Part shown: positions 42,334 to 53,011 of the stretch, piece by piece
Position numbering within the stretch: position 1 is the first letter of the stretch
How the letters are laid out: each line of letters begins with the position of its first letter
Assembly (NCBI GenBank): GCA_033439255.1
Contig: CM065885.1
Coordinates: forward strand, 1,984,001-2,048,000
DNA length: 64,000 nucleotides
Direction of reading: 5' to 3'
From: Hericium rajendrae
Lineage: Eukaryota > Basidiomycota > Agaricomycetes > Russulales > Hericiaceae
The notes under the pieces: generated by a model
Database searches by the model: none
Seen by the model: the letters and a program-made list of their open reading frames with translations, nothing else
Told to the model about the DNA's origin: nothing
Translations under genes and position numbers: made by a program

Positions 42334-43344
42334 ATGCCCAAAGCTCGCAAACGTAAAGCCGCCGTCACCCAGCACACCAGCGCGAACGAGCCCACCACCT
42401 CAAGCACCCCGCGGTCCAGCCGCACGCTCGTCCGCCGCTTTCACGTTCTGCTCAAGCAGCAGTCGCAGCTGCAGCATGAGCCGCCCACACCATCAAACTC
42501 GGAGACGCTGGCCGCCATTACGGCAGAGATCGAGGAGCTCGGCGGTCTCTCCGCGTACCAGCAGATGTCGAGCATCGGGCGGGGAAGCGACAGAGGCGGA
42601 GGCAGCGAGAAGGTGTTTGTCGACTGGCTGAAGGAGTTGGGCTGGGCTGATGCCCATGGGAAGAAGCACAGGTGCGTTTCATTGTATTCTTTCACTCAAT
42701 CGTTGGGTCGAACCCGTTGACTCCAGAAATGCGCAGGCTCTTGGAGGTTGGGGCGCTCAAGCCGGACAATTATGCTCCATATAGCGCATGGCTCGATGTA
42801 CAGCCCATCGATCTCCGCTCGCGGCACCCGTCTATCCTCGAGCAGGACTTTCTGCTCATGGACGCGGAAGAACATAGAGAGAAATGGGACCTTATCAGTC
42901 TCAGTCTCGTCGTCAATTTCGTCGCGTGTGCGAAGGATCGCGGTGCGTATTGAGGGTTTTCTGAGTGAATTGATGTTTAACAGAATATCTTGCAGGCCGC
43001 ATGCTCCGTTCAGCCCATATAATGCTACGCGCAGAGGGTCTACTCTTCCTAGCCGTCAGTATCTCCTCTAGAGTGTATCATCGAGGCACATGTTGACCAT
43101 CTTACTCCTGCAGCTCCCATTACCATGTGTGTCGAACTCTCGTTACACTACGCCCAAGCATTTGACCGCTCTCATGGCGGCCATCGGATTCACTCAGCTG
43201 CGAGAACGCTGGAAACCAGGCGGCAAGATGGCTTACTGGCTGTATCGAAAGACGGTTCCGGAGGTTAATCAAGATGCAGATCGTTTTTCAAAGAAGAATG
43301 TTCTGCGTCAGGGAAATAGAAACAACTTTTGCATCTTGCTTTGA
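42334..43344 (+). CDS. BMT2: 25S rRNA adenine-N1 methyltransferase
   Basis: Four exons (42334-42671, 42737-42942, 42996-43054, 43114-43344) with 53-65 nt GT-AG introns give 277 residues. The N terminus is basic (MPKARKRKAA, nucleolar-like). Family landmarks: VRRFHVLLKQQSQLQ, GGLSAYQQMSSIGR, RLLEVGALKPDNY (SAM-binding glycine loop region), DLRSRHPSILEQDFLLMD, EHREKWDLISLSLVVNFVAC, LPLPCVSNSRY and ERWKPGGKMAYWLYRK. These match the BMT2/Samtor family, which in yeast methylates one adenine N1 in 25S rRNA during ribosome assembly. The splice frame is continuous, so the gene looks functional. It runs in the same direction as RSM10, 321 bp away. Length is close to the usual ~300 residues. Confidence 0.9.
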
Positions 43345-45076
43345 CTGGAACGCGATGCTTAGGGCATCCATGGCGGGATTTTGTACGTTGGCCATAAGCC
43401 TCGGGCTTATGTCTCTGGCTTTTTACGTCGTCTTCAGTCAGGTCATGTCACGATCGGTTTGTCTGAAGGCGTCCCTCGGCTTCATGCGAGGTTGGGATCG
43501 CAGGAGTTTTCGGGGTACGTCGTTGGGTTCAATCATCGTGACATGAGATGATATTTTTTTCGATATCAGTGTACACTGTATGTTCTGACAGAGTCTTGAG
43601 ATGATACCTCGATGGTACTATTCGTACTATTCTTATCTCGGCTTACAGCGGCTTTGTTTGCAGATGGCGATCTAGCGGAACAGCAGTGGAATGCATCGGT
43701 CTGTGTGAAGCATCACTATCCCTGAAAGGCTCCGCTGAACCTGGTTGTTTTCAGGTCTCTCGCTATCGGATAGATTCTGTACATCGTATATTTCATCGGG
43801 AAGTCCGGATTCTATCCAACTCACAAACGGGTTCCGCTTTCTTTCTGCGTCATCCCATTCTCTAGACTCAGGCTATCGTCTGCGCACCGCACACCTTTTT
43901 TTTTTAGCGCCGCTCAAGGCATAGGCGCCATGCGCTTCGCAGATGATAGCACAGACACCGCGGTCAACGGCCTGTGCCAGTGAGGTCCTGCGAACCTTTT
44001 CAGGCAGATAGAGGCTGAGGGCATTAAGCCGTTGGTCGTTCGTGCGGGTATCAGTCAGTAGCTGATGAGAGCGGGCACGAGCTGACAACGCCCTAATATC
44101 TCGTTGTGGAAGACTGCGGATCGGTCTTCAGTAAACGTAGAAGGTCTGCTGTCCCGCTATAAATGGACTGCCCTTGAGATGGTCAGTCAAGGCAGAAGCG
44201 GATGTATCAATCGCCGGTAAGTAAAACTGCTGCGGTGTGCAACTGTGTTGATATCATCGCTGACCATCATTCCGATACAGGATCACCATCAGCTCTTGGC
44301 CAGCGCGACAATTCCATCTTATCTCATGCAGCGCCTCAAAATGTACTACATACCAGAGGAGCCACGCATGGCTATGGTGAGTGCGTCTACTGAGCCGAAC
44401 CTGAAGAGCAGGTAGCTGATTGGGTGGTTTGCATAGCTTCTGCTTTATGTCAGTCTTTGAGCGATACGCTTGACATCTGGTTTCGCTTCCTGAACTTGAG
44501 GTGCGTTATGCTTCTGGTTACTGTATCTACCGAACAGACCCTTCCGAACTCATGTTCCGTGATGCGAGCACAAATAGAACGATGCCAAACAGATGCCATA
44601 CTCCATCTATAGCATCGGAAAGGCCTGCTGTGTAGTTACTAATGTTCTTCGTCATGGTCAGGAGTCTGTGCCGTGAAGATCGCGTAGATGTGCGCGAACG
44701 CTCGCTGCCTGCGCGGGACTCGTGCTTCCTCATCGACCAGGCAAGAGAGCAGATTCTATACTATGCTTCTAGCGGTAGGCATGCAAAAGTTCATCAGAAA
44801 AGTTGACATACGGTCAAACAGCCATGGGATGGCCATCACTCCAAACATGGTTCAATAACTATTGGGGCCTGCGAGATTCCGGTTTATAAGCAACTGCTAT
44901 GCAGACTACTGATATGGAGACCTGGCCGTTCGCTCTGGTGAACCATCTCGCAGCTCGCTGGAGCAACAAAGCACCATCTGTTCTGCTCACTGGTACCACA
45001 TAAGTACCTGTGATGTCAAACCTGCTGAAGGTTGTGGATACCTTCCCTGGCACTGTGGCTCCTCATTATCGATATG
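43345..45076. other. No gene recognised
   Basis: Short frames only on both strands (for example 43873-44088 minus, 44202-44612 plus). Several GT...AG pairs occur around 44215-44640, and the spacing resembles the intron-rich gene that follows. This may be a decayed paralogue or its 5' part; I cannot assemble a protein. Confidence 0.4.
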
Positions 45077-47215
45077 TCTTTGGCTCAAGACCTGCTATCC
45101 TTCCCTCTCGACAGACCTACCCCCTATCCAGACATTCTCTTCCGCGAAATTTTTGGTAAGTTCATCATTATGGGCACTCGACGTTATATTGGTCGCGTCA
45201 GTTCATGTATTACTTTACTTTTTAGGTGGTACATTGATATGTTGCATGCTCACGCTCATCCTCTATGGACTATCCATCTTGCAGGCAAGCGGTCATCCTC
45301 ACTTGTAAGCATCCCGAGGTTGAACCTAATCAAAGACGTACTTGTACTATCTGAATTACCCGGACGATCGATGGGTACTCAAAGTGCTGGTAGGTAGTAA
45401 TTGGCAGTTCTGTGCGACATATTGCTTAACAATCAATCAGGTCACAGTGCTCTTGTTGGTACTGTCGGTCGTATTTCTCTGTCCACTCTGACGATGTGCG
45501 AAACAGCTGTGTGTCAACACTGCATGTAATCTTTGGCAAGCAGCCTCCCCTGCTCTTAAACTTGTATTGAACAGCCTCATGGACAGTATGCAATTCCGTG
45601 TATCACTACACAGTGCGTCTGAGGATCGTAAGAGTGGATTTGAATGAGAACTGAAAGCTTTGATCCATCTTCAGATCATCACCTACCACGACCCGTTGTT
45701 ATTGATTAGCGGATATTGGTATGTATATCTCATCGTTACGTCGCTTTAGCTGTGATTGAACAACTATTGCCATGGCTAGGTCGCTTTATGCATGAACATT
45801 CCGCTGCTCCTATTCTTCCCTTTACTTACTTTTCTGATTGTGTAGGCGACACCTGCGGTCGGAGTGGGTCTTGCATCAGCGAAATAAATTTGAATTATCA
45901 ATGACTTTTCCGGCAGGTTTTCGTCTGTTTTCTAGTCCAACTGTGGGCCTTATGCTCCTTCATGAACCTGCGTGATCACTGATTTATGGTCAATCTCAGG
46001 TTCTATATGCGGATGATCCACCATCGTCGGTGCATCTGTGCCTTTCTCTTTTTATACTTCTCACATCCATTATTTGAGCAGTGACAAAAGACATATGGCG
46101 CTTGTCCCTGACAATTATACTTGTATGTAGCATTTCATGCGCTTGGGTTAACTACGAATCAAAGTTGATTCGTTAACGATATAGGTGCTGTTGACATTTA
46201 TGCAAATTGGTAAGAGCGTGTTCACTGATAGCGATCATAATCTGAGAAGAGAGGACTATGGCTAGCTTTTGGAATCTGTAAGCGACTAGATTGCTTTGTT
46301 GATGTTCTTCACGAATTTGATTATTACAGTGATGATTATCAGAGAGTCAGTCTTCGGCATTGAATCCATCATATGTATTTCCTAAGTCAAACGGCAGATT
46401 CCATAACTGGGATATCATGAAACTCCCCGACATTGCTGTAGGTTCTAGCCAGCCTTCTCCTAATCTCCAAGGTTAACTTATCCATCAGCTCAACACGATG
46501 GTTCCGACACTTGCTGCAAGGGTCGCATCAGATTCGGTGACTGCGCTGTCGCTTTGCATTCTCTTGCATCGCGCGCAACAGGTGAACTTCATCAGGTGGG
46601 TTCTACCGTACTTCTGGTTTCGTAATATGCCTCTGACGTCTTCAAATAGATCAGCGAAACTAGTCCACACCTTGATCATTTTCTCTGTGAATAGATTTCT
46701 TGTGACTACGTGTGTATTGGATTTTTATATACTAGATTCTACTGCTGAAATAACACAGGATAGTTGTTCTTGTCGAAATGATAGTGGTAAGTTTCTTCGT
46801 GGTGCACGCAGGTCTTCTCGACTAAGCAACTTCATGGCCAGCTCATCTGCTCGCCCACGAGCACTTGGGCTCTGCCCTTCGACTTTGTCAGTACTCATCG
46901 TGAGCCTTCCTCAACCATAGAATCTGGCACTCTCACTCCCTTCGCAGTTTATGTGAATAGCTGCTTGGCAACACTCAATTCGCGCAATCACATGCATAGC
47001 ATCGGCCAAACTGGCATAGAGCAATCTGACTTTTTGGCCTCGGGCCAAGGCATCGAGTTTGAACGTCCCCCGACTGTTACCACGAGCAGAAATACTAGAC
47101 ATTCAGTGAATGCTGAATTGAACCGCGCGAGGACCATGGAGGAAGTAGGGATTGACATGATGGATTCTGTCAAGGATCATAACCCGGACTGCACTACGGT
47201 ATGGACTATTTCCTA
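45077..47215 (+). CDS. DUF6534-like multi-span membrane protein, many short exons (approximate)
   Basis: Assembled only in part. Exon 1 begins MSLAQDLLSFPLDRPTPYPD. After a GTAAGT intron comes GGTLICCMLTLILYGLSILQ, matching the first membrane helix of Agaricomycete DUF6534 proteins (G-x-L-I-G...LYG...Q). Later pieces fit too: WTVCNSVYHYTV (45590-45630), a hydrophobic LLLFFPLLTFLIV (~45800), SAKLVHTLIIFSVNRFLVTT (46650-46705, over an intron), and YVNSCLATLNSRNHMHSIG (46950 on), where the family ends in Y-x-N-x-x-L-A-x-L-N-x-R. A cytosolic tail follows, ending at 47215. Members are seven-span membrane proteins of unknown role. Some exon joins are uncertain, and a frame may be broken around 45400-45560, so it could be a recent pseudogene. 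Confidence 0.5.
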
Positions 47216-47539
47216 ATCGAAGTCTCACCGGCTATGCTGACATACAGTATCTTTGTGTAGATATCGGCTGTTTAAATCATATGTTAGTTTGGACACTTAA
47301 ACTATGCGATTCAACCAATATAATCCTTCTTGCTGGCACCGAATCGAAGGCGTAGGCCATGACAGCCGTAGAATTTGTTTGCATCATGGAACTGCGGGCG
47401 GCTTGTCAGCGGATCGGAAGACGGCAAGAGGAAAGAACACATTCAAGGAACCAGGAGCGCCATACTCTGCGGGTTCATCTCGGGACCTGGGGAAGCTTAT
47501 CGGCGGACAAGGCGGGTCGTCAGCGCAAAGATAAGAAGA
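47216..47539. other. Gap, nothing recognised
   Basis: 3' flank of the membrane-protein gene, then GC-richer sequence running into EAF3 unit C. The three overlapping plus-strand frames at 47304-47593 look non-coding. Confidence 0.4.
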
Positions 47540-48300
47540 AAAAACTGCACGCGCATCGCTCATGCACAAGAGGTGCGAATCTCAGTTGATTGAGGTGGCT
47601 TGCAGCATACAGCAGGTTCGCGCTGAGCACAGCGAAGTAGGTCTGCAGACTGTAAGCCTGCGGTCGCAGTCGGCAGCAGGACAACGTGGCGGCGCAGACT
47701 ACGATTATTGGCTCATCGGCTGTGCGACAATCTGGTACATGCGCGGGACGTTGTAGCAGCAGCTTCGCAAGGATGTGCTCCTGACTCCATCCTGCAGGAT
47801 CTCGAGGACTGTCGGCAACCACAGCAGCGCGACGAGCCGCATCTGCCCAGTCGCGAGTGACCCACAGAAGAAACACACAAATGTCCTGATTGTTCGTGGC
47901 CACAATTCCGTCGACGAGCAGCACCTTCATGATCTCTTGCCTCTGGGCGGCGCGTCGTCCTGCAGCCGTCCTTGCGCCGCACAACCTTCGCTGACGACGA
48001 TGCTTGTCTCGGTAAGACATCAGTAGCTTCGCGCTGCGCTTGCGACAACGACTTCTACGGCGCGAGGTTCGTCTCGTCCGACAGCACAGCTTGACCAGGC
48101 ATGGTAGTAGCACCCACTCGTCGCAGCTGCGAGTGGGCGAGCAGTACGTCGATTAGGGAAGAAAAGGGGCGAGCGCGCGTCTTTCTCCAGCTTCTTGACC
48201 TCTTGGGGACAAGTTGCTGCTCGTAGATGAGAGGGTCGCGGTAGCAGACATCATTGATCGTGGAGTCGTCTGTCGTCGCCATGCTCATGGTGCTGCAGGT
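47540..48300 (-). pseudogene. EAF3/MRG15-like pseudogene, unit C
   Basis: Minus strand, most diverged of the three units. Fragments: TINDVCYRDPLIYEQQ (chromodomain start), ETNLAP-stop-KSLSQAQREATD, MKVLLVDGIVATNNQ (MRG start LVDDWEAVTKKNQ in the others), SLQTYFAVLSANLLY. Frames change several times. It retains LIYEQQ, where units A and D have LLIHxGE, so it branched off before those shared changes. It has no transposon inside, so it shows the compact size of the unit (~0.75 kb). Confidence 0.65.
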
Positions 48301-48547
48301 GGGACGATATGGGAGTGCAGCGAGAAGAGAGGGCTTGTACCAGTTCGATTCAGACTCCAGAGTTATCCACTTGGTAACTTAGTAAACTAGAGTACTTACT
48401 TCAGTTCGAGCCTCAAGGCGCGTTGTTGACGCGTTGTTTGGCACTGATGACGTTGGCAGGTCCTCTAATTACGGTCCCCAAGTCTCACTGCTACTCTGAC
48501 CGTCACCAAGCGATTGCTTGTTGAGACGTTGAAGTCCAGCACCTATT
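48301..48547. promoter_or_regulatory. EAF3-mago intergenic region, unit C
   Basis: About 250 bp between two divergent starts. Shares gttgacgcgttgtttgg with units A and D. This uninterrupted version shows that the 1.59 kb element in unit A is an insertion. Confidence 0.5.
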
Positions 48548-48835
48548 ATGTCTAGTTACGGCTCCACTGGGAGCCTTCTACCTGAGGTATGCAATCCTAA
48601 ATCTCGAATATATCAACATCTGATCATTTTACAGTGATCAGATACGGGTGGGTATCCTTCATGTCGAGCTACATGGTTGTGTTCTTTTGCTCATGGGCAC
48701 ACGCGCTGGCATTCTTCTGCAGCACCGGGCGGTCGGGTAGCGTGGCTCCAAGTTCCTCGAATTGGGACATCCGCATGGTCATCTCCGATACTCGAAGTAC
48801 TTACCTCAACGACTCGCTGGTTCGGATGGAGAGTA
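48548..48835 (+). pseudogene. mago nashi pseudogene, unit C
   Basis: Begins ATGTCTAGTTACGG, followed by CTACCTGAG at a GTATGC donor. After intron-like sequence, an exon around 48745-48832 aligns in mixed frames with Mago (FLE.DIR..HLRYS..., NDSLVRME, where the gene has LRY-NNSNY-NDSLIRKE). Two or more indels and a lost start region make it a pseudogene. The last Mago exons are missing. Confidence 0.6.
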
Positions 48836-50795
48836 CGTACGGACGCCTTTAAGCTGTAACAGTGCGCTGACCTTCTTCAATTGCATTCATTCAACTTCCC
48901 CGCATTCGCTTCTTCTACATTTGTCGAAAAGAATAATAGAAACCAAGCTGCTGGCGACGAATATGGCGAATACACCTCGTGGACTTTTTCGACTTGGCTT
49001 CATCTCGATGTGTGCGCTATATCATATGCGATCTGGTGTAGTGTTCCTACAATGGCCCGCGGTGACGTGAACGGTCTTCCGGCCGGTGGTCTTTTCCTAG
49101 CGTCTGGTTCGGCAATCCATCTGATATTTGCCTGGCTGAGCTCGCGTCCAGTGACCCGAAATCCATACTGCTGGCGTGATCGTGCTGAAGGAGTTATTCG
49201 CAGATCATCCAGAGGAGATGCACGTCCGAAAGGTGGTCCTCCTCGACCTGAGCGCTGAGCCATGATGTAGGCAGCATCCGGTGAGTTCGCCTCGAGCTTT
49301 GCAAAGTGCTAGCTTGACGCGATCGCATGAATAGGATGTCGGAGTCCGAGATGCGCACCCACCCGTCCTGCTGGAAATCTCGTTCTCTCCTCATCTCAGA
49401 ACCAAGATACCGCAGCCAACGAGCATCTTTTCGCCGTTTCCGCAACGAACTCTCAACGTACTTATTCGACAGTAACCTCTTGTCAATCTCCATTCTGACC
49501 AGACACAGCATCGTATCGGCGGCGTCCTAAGTACGACGGGATCATGTAGACATCACACTGGAATCTCTCGTCCCATCTGAAATTGAACTACAAGGTATCG
49601 CAGACCTAATGGCACAGCACGAACAAGACGGGCCTTCAGAAGATCAATGTCAGGGATCGCATCCACGACAGAATTGAGCATTTCACTTTCGACGACTCCA
49701 TCATACTAGCGAACAGTCACAATAATTATCTCTATGAACTCGAATCGGAGGGTTCCGAATTATGTGGGTAGCTTGCCTTTCACTGAGGCTTACAGATTAT
49801 GGCACCGTTTTCGAAGGCAACCCCACCCTCACACATGTCGACAGTCATCCTTGGCGCCGGCAATCCCATTTTGACAACAGGCAGGCACATCCCACTCGCC
49901 CCGCGCCTCTCGCTCTCCTCGGACGCGCAGCTCAGCACGAATTTGCGTTCCATCTGCTCTCTGTACCAGCACGCACTCTCCCTCGACCTGCGTGCCCGCT
50001 CGATTCGCTCTGCGTCATCAGGTTCAAACTGTTCATCTTCCTCGCGAAGGCGCTGGCACTCTTCACTGCGCACATGCTCGTCGATCTTTCTCTGCTGTCC
50101 ACGCGTTCTGCCTTCCATGCGGATCTCGCTACGCAGGAGGCGCGGCGTGGGGCACCTCGTGGACGAATACGGCGCAAAGGACTACCAGAGCGGGCTCGTC
50201 GCGTACCCGCAGGCGTACCTATGAAGATATGCCCCCAGCGGGATGGTGTATGTTTGGCCGGAACGAGACGCTGTTACTCCAGAAGCAGCGGGGGTGCCTC
50301 GAGCGCGAGAACCAGGTTACGATGCAGGCGTGGTTGGCCGACATCGAGACGGAGGAGTAGTGGGCGGATCTGGTTGTCAGGCTCGTGGAGTGGGAGAGCT
50401 GCGAAGATAGGATTGAGGTACGAGGGGCATTGGATCGATGTAGGTGAGTGGGTTGCCTGGAGATGTACGTGCCCCTTGGTATTCTCCTCTGCCGCACGAC
50501 ATTGAGCTTTGTCCAGCTTTGTGATTCATCTCATGTACATAACGTGCATTTTAATATGCAGTAGCAGGACGTCACAGCTTTTGAGCATCTCACACGCTCA
50601 CCATTTTCCAGATTGTCAGTGTTGGACGAGTAGGAGTGCAGTTTGATAAGGCTCGAATCGGGCATGTGGGCCTCTTGGAATCTGCGCCTGTGCGGCCGTT
50701 CTCAAGCGCTGACGATCGGCCTGGGGAAAGGAAGTGTCAGGCGCCTTGTGCGTGCCTGCGGCGATAGCAAGGCTGGCGCTTACAGTCGAAGCGCT
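48836..50795. other. Unresolved stretch with possible gene remnants
   Basis: No complete gene. On the minus strand, 49511-49000 contains EMRRERDFQQDGWVRISD and YGFRVTGRELSQANIRWIAE in different frames, suggesting a decayed or intron-split gene. Another minus frame at 50118-49780 is rich in E/R (EECQRLREEDEQFEPDDAER). Plus-strand frames in 49762-50505 are probably shadows. I can name none of them. Confidence 0.35.
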
Positions 50796-50808
50796 GAGTG
50801 GGTTGCCT

Positions 50809-52847
50809 CATCCGACATCCCTTCTTGACCAGTAACCACTACCTTCCCCTTTGGGAAAAAATCATCGATATCAGCTACAACAATTCCCAGCATGTCGTCG
50901 CCCGGCGACAACCCTCCCCCCTCTTCATCCTTTCGCAATTCCTATTCCCCCCTTGCCCCTCCCGGTCAATCCAACCCCTCATCTCGTTCATCGACGCCGG
51001 GGCCTGCGAGGCCCCCTGTACCCAACTACATCCGTGCGCAGTCCACCCTACACAGTCTCGCCGAAGCCATCCTCCAAGGCACCTTCAAGGCTACCCCCAA
51101 CCCGGAGCTCGCCCGCCTCCGCCAAGAAATCACCTACCTGACCCTCGCCTGGGATGGTCAGTTCCCTGTCTTCCCGACTACCGTTCAGCCTCCTCCCCCT
51201 CCTTCTGAGGCCCCCATGATCATCGAGCCCATCGATGCTCCACCACCCGACCCGCCCGCTCCTGCTCCTGTCTCTCAGACGGGTCCATCCCTGTCCTATG
51301 CGACGGCGGCAGCCAGCGTCGCCTCCTCCCAACCCTCTCGCACGCCTCAGCCTCAAGGCAAGAAGGCGCCGGCATCCACACCTGCAGGCAAGTCGAAGAA
51401 GACCAAGTCACATGCCACTCGACCGGCCGCTTCAGCGGCCCCAGTCTCGCCCACCCCCTCTCGGCCCGACCCTCTCGCACGCATCGCCGCCCTCGCTGCT
51501 GCCTTCCCCGCAGCACCAGTCAGCCAGCTCATTCAGGTTGCCCGTAGCATGGGCCCCCTGTATCCCAACCTCAGCCCTCCTGGACCAGAACGGCCCCCTG
51601 TTCCTAAGAAGCCCACGGTCAAGCACGCCCCTACAGGTGCGATGAACACCATCACAGTTGCCCTTAGTGGTGCCCCTCTCAACCCATCTTCCATCTCGAA
51701 CGACGGCACGTTGTGCCAAATGTTCCAGGACTGGTTGATCTCTCACCCCCTCCCAGCTGCTGATGCTGATGGACTCCTCGTCGAGTTCGTCCGCTGGATG
51801 CCACCATCGTCCTTCAGGGTCCGATTCAACAAACGGCCACCTCCATCTCTTGACAACACGTTCAGGGAATTTGTTCTTCATTACTTCACCTCTCCTTCTG
51901 ATGCTGCAACTGTGCGCGCTACTGCCACTCGGTTCCAGTTCCGGAACACGATCTTCTTCCGTCGCATCCCTCTTCAGAACCGTGATGGCTCCCCAGTCAC
52001 CTCCGACGCTCTCCTCCAGGATCTCCGCAAGGTCCCTCGGTGGGCGAGCATCAATATCACCTCCCCTCCGCGCATCCACACCCCCAAGTCTGCTCGGGGT
52101 TTTGGTGTGCTCTATGTGGATTTTGCGGACAATGCTCGTGGCTCCGTTCTTCGGGACGTCCTCAAGTGCTCCGTACTTCTGCATGGCGAGTCCTGTTGGG
52201 CACAGGCTGCTCGCTCTGCGAAGGATTACACGGTCCCACGCTGCACTACGTGCCAGAAGTGGGGTCATCGCGCCAACCACTGCCGGTCAATCTACAAGCG
52301 CTGTGCTCATTGTAGTGGCCTCCATGACGAGCGGGATCACACGTCCAAGGCTCCCTGCTGCTCTGGCACAGGGAACGTGACCTGCCCCCACCCAGCTGCC
52401 TGCGCCAACTGCCGTGACGCACATCGGGCTGACTCTTCGGAGTGCAGCTTTTACAAACATCGCCAAGATTACCCCTGGATTCGTTCCCACCAGCCGGGCC
52501 TTCACAAGCCCAAGTCGGGAATGGCCTCCGCTGTGTCTGCGTCGCAAGGCAAGGGCAAAGGAAAAGCGGGACCATCGGCGGACGTCGCCATGGATGAGAT
52601 TTAGTTCTGTCCTATGACTACCTAGTTTCGGTCTGACTCTGTTTCGGTTATCCCCTCTCTCGATACACTTCTTGCATCTAACGATCAGCATACAGTCACA
52701 CTTTCTGACCCAGTCATAAGGGCTTCATCAGTCCCAATGTCAATTAGGTCACGTTTCATATTTACGTCTCCAGCTACCACTCCAGTAGGCTACTTGTGTA
52801 CTTACCAAAGCGCCCCTGGCTAATTACCGGCGCTATACAAATACTAT

Positions 52848-52885
<38 letters not shown>
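50809..52885 (+). mobile_element. Poly(A)-tailed LINE ORF1-only insertion
   Basis: Flanked by a perfect 13-bp duplication GAGTGGGTTGCCT (50796-50808, 52886-52898). Ends in about 32 A residues (52854-52885). Carries a short 5' leader, an intact ORF1 and ~250 bp of 3' sequence, but no endonuclease or reverse transcriptase. This is the structure of target-primed retrotransposition of a short, ORF2-less RNA. It ends 126 bp before the ATG of the NLR gene. Confidence 0.92.
50892..52604 (+). CDS. LINE ORF1 (Gag-like nucleic-acid-binding protein)
   Basis: 570 residues, intact from ATG. P/A/S-rich N-terminal third with a short helix (LHSLAEAILQGTFK, LARLRQEITYLTLAW), as in Tad-like ORF1 proteins. Then a folded middle (TITVALSGAPLNPSSISNDG, FRVRFNKRPPPSLDN, GFGVLYVDFADNARGS). 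At the C-terminal end are CCHC knuckles, CTTCQKWGHRANHC, then CAHCSGLHDERDH and a third, C/H-rich segment to CSFYKH (about 52240-52460). Knuckles of this type bind the element RNA. Basic tail GKGKGKAG. Because ORF2 is lacking, the protein may still be made but cannot drive transposition alone. Confidence 0.85.
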   Translation: MSSPGDNPPPSSSFRNSYSPLAPPGQSNPSSRSSTPGPARPPVPNYIRAQSTLHSLAEAILQGTFKATPNPELARLRQEITYLTLAWDGQFPVFPTTVQPPPPPSEAPMIIEPIDAPPPDPPAPAPVSQTGPSLSYATAAASVASSQPSRTPQPQGKKAPASTPAGKSKKTKSHATRPAASAAPVSPTPSRPDPLARIAALAAAFPAAPVSQLIQVARSMGPLYPNLSPPGPERPPVPKKPTVKHAPTGAMNTITVALSGAPLNPSSISNDGTLCQMFQDWLISHPLPAADADGLLVEFVRWMPPSSFRVRFNKRPPPSLDNTFREFVLHYFTSPSDAATVRATATRFQFRNTIFFRRIPLQNRDGSPVTSDALLQDLRKVPRWASINITSPPRIHTPKSARGFGVLYVDFADNARGSVLRDVLKCSVLLHGESCWAQAARSAKDYTVPRCTTCQKWGHRANHCRSIYKRCAHCSGLHDERDHTSKAPCCSGTGNVTCPHPAACANCRDAHRADSSECSFYKHRQDYPWIRSHQPGLHKPKSGMASAVSASQGKGKGKAGPSADVAMDEI

Positions 52886-52888
<3 letters not shown>

Positions 52889-53011
52889 TGGGTTGCCTGC
52901 CACTAGGACCACGAAGCACTGTCCTCAGCTTTCGACACACGCTCACCAGCACATCGTCGCAAGCACTTTCAAACACTACCTATCTCTGAACTCAACTTCT
53001 CATACTGAACA

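Noticed and set aside
44202-44733. Independent small genes around 44.2-44.7 kb
   Set aside because: Only 60-70 codon frames with possible splice sites; no motif allowed an exon chain to be built.
49000-49511. Minus-strand tRNA 2'-phosphotransferase (Tpt1) gene
   Set aside because: A DGWVRISD-like stretch is reminiscent of Tpt1, but the expected IRANQGHS motif and a continuous frame are missing.
49762-50505. 247-aa plus-strand gene
   Set aside because: Arginine-rich translation with no domain; the opposite strand has an equally good acidic frame; no start context or splice support.
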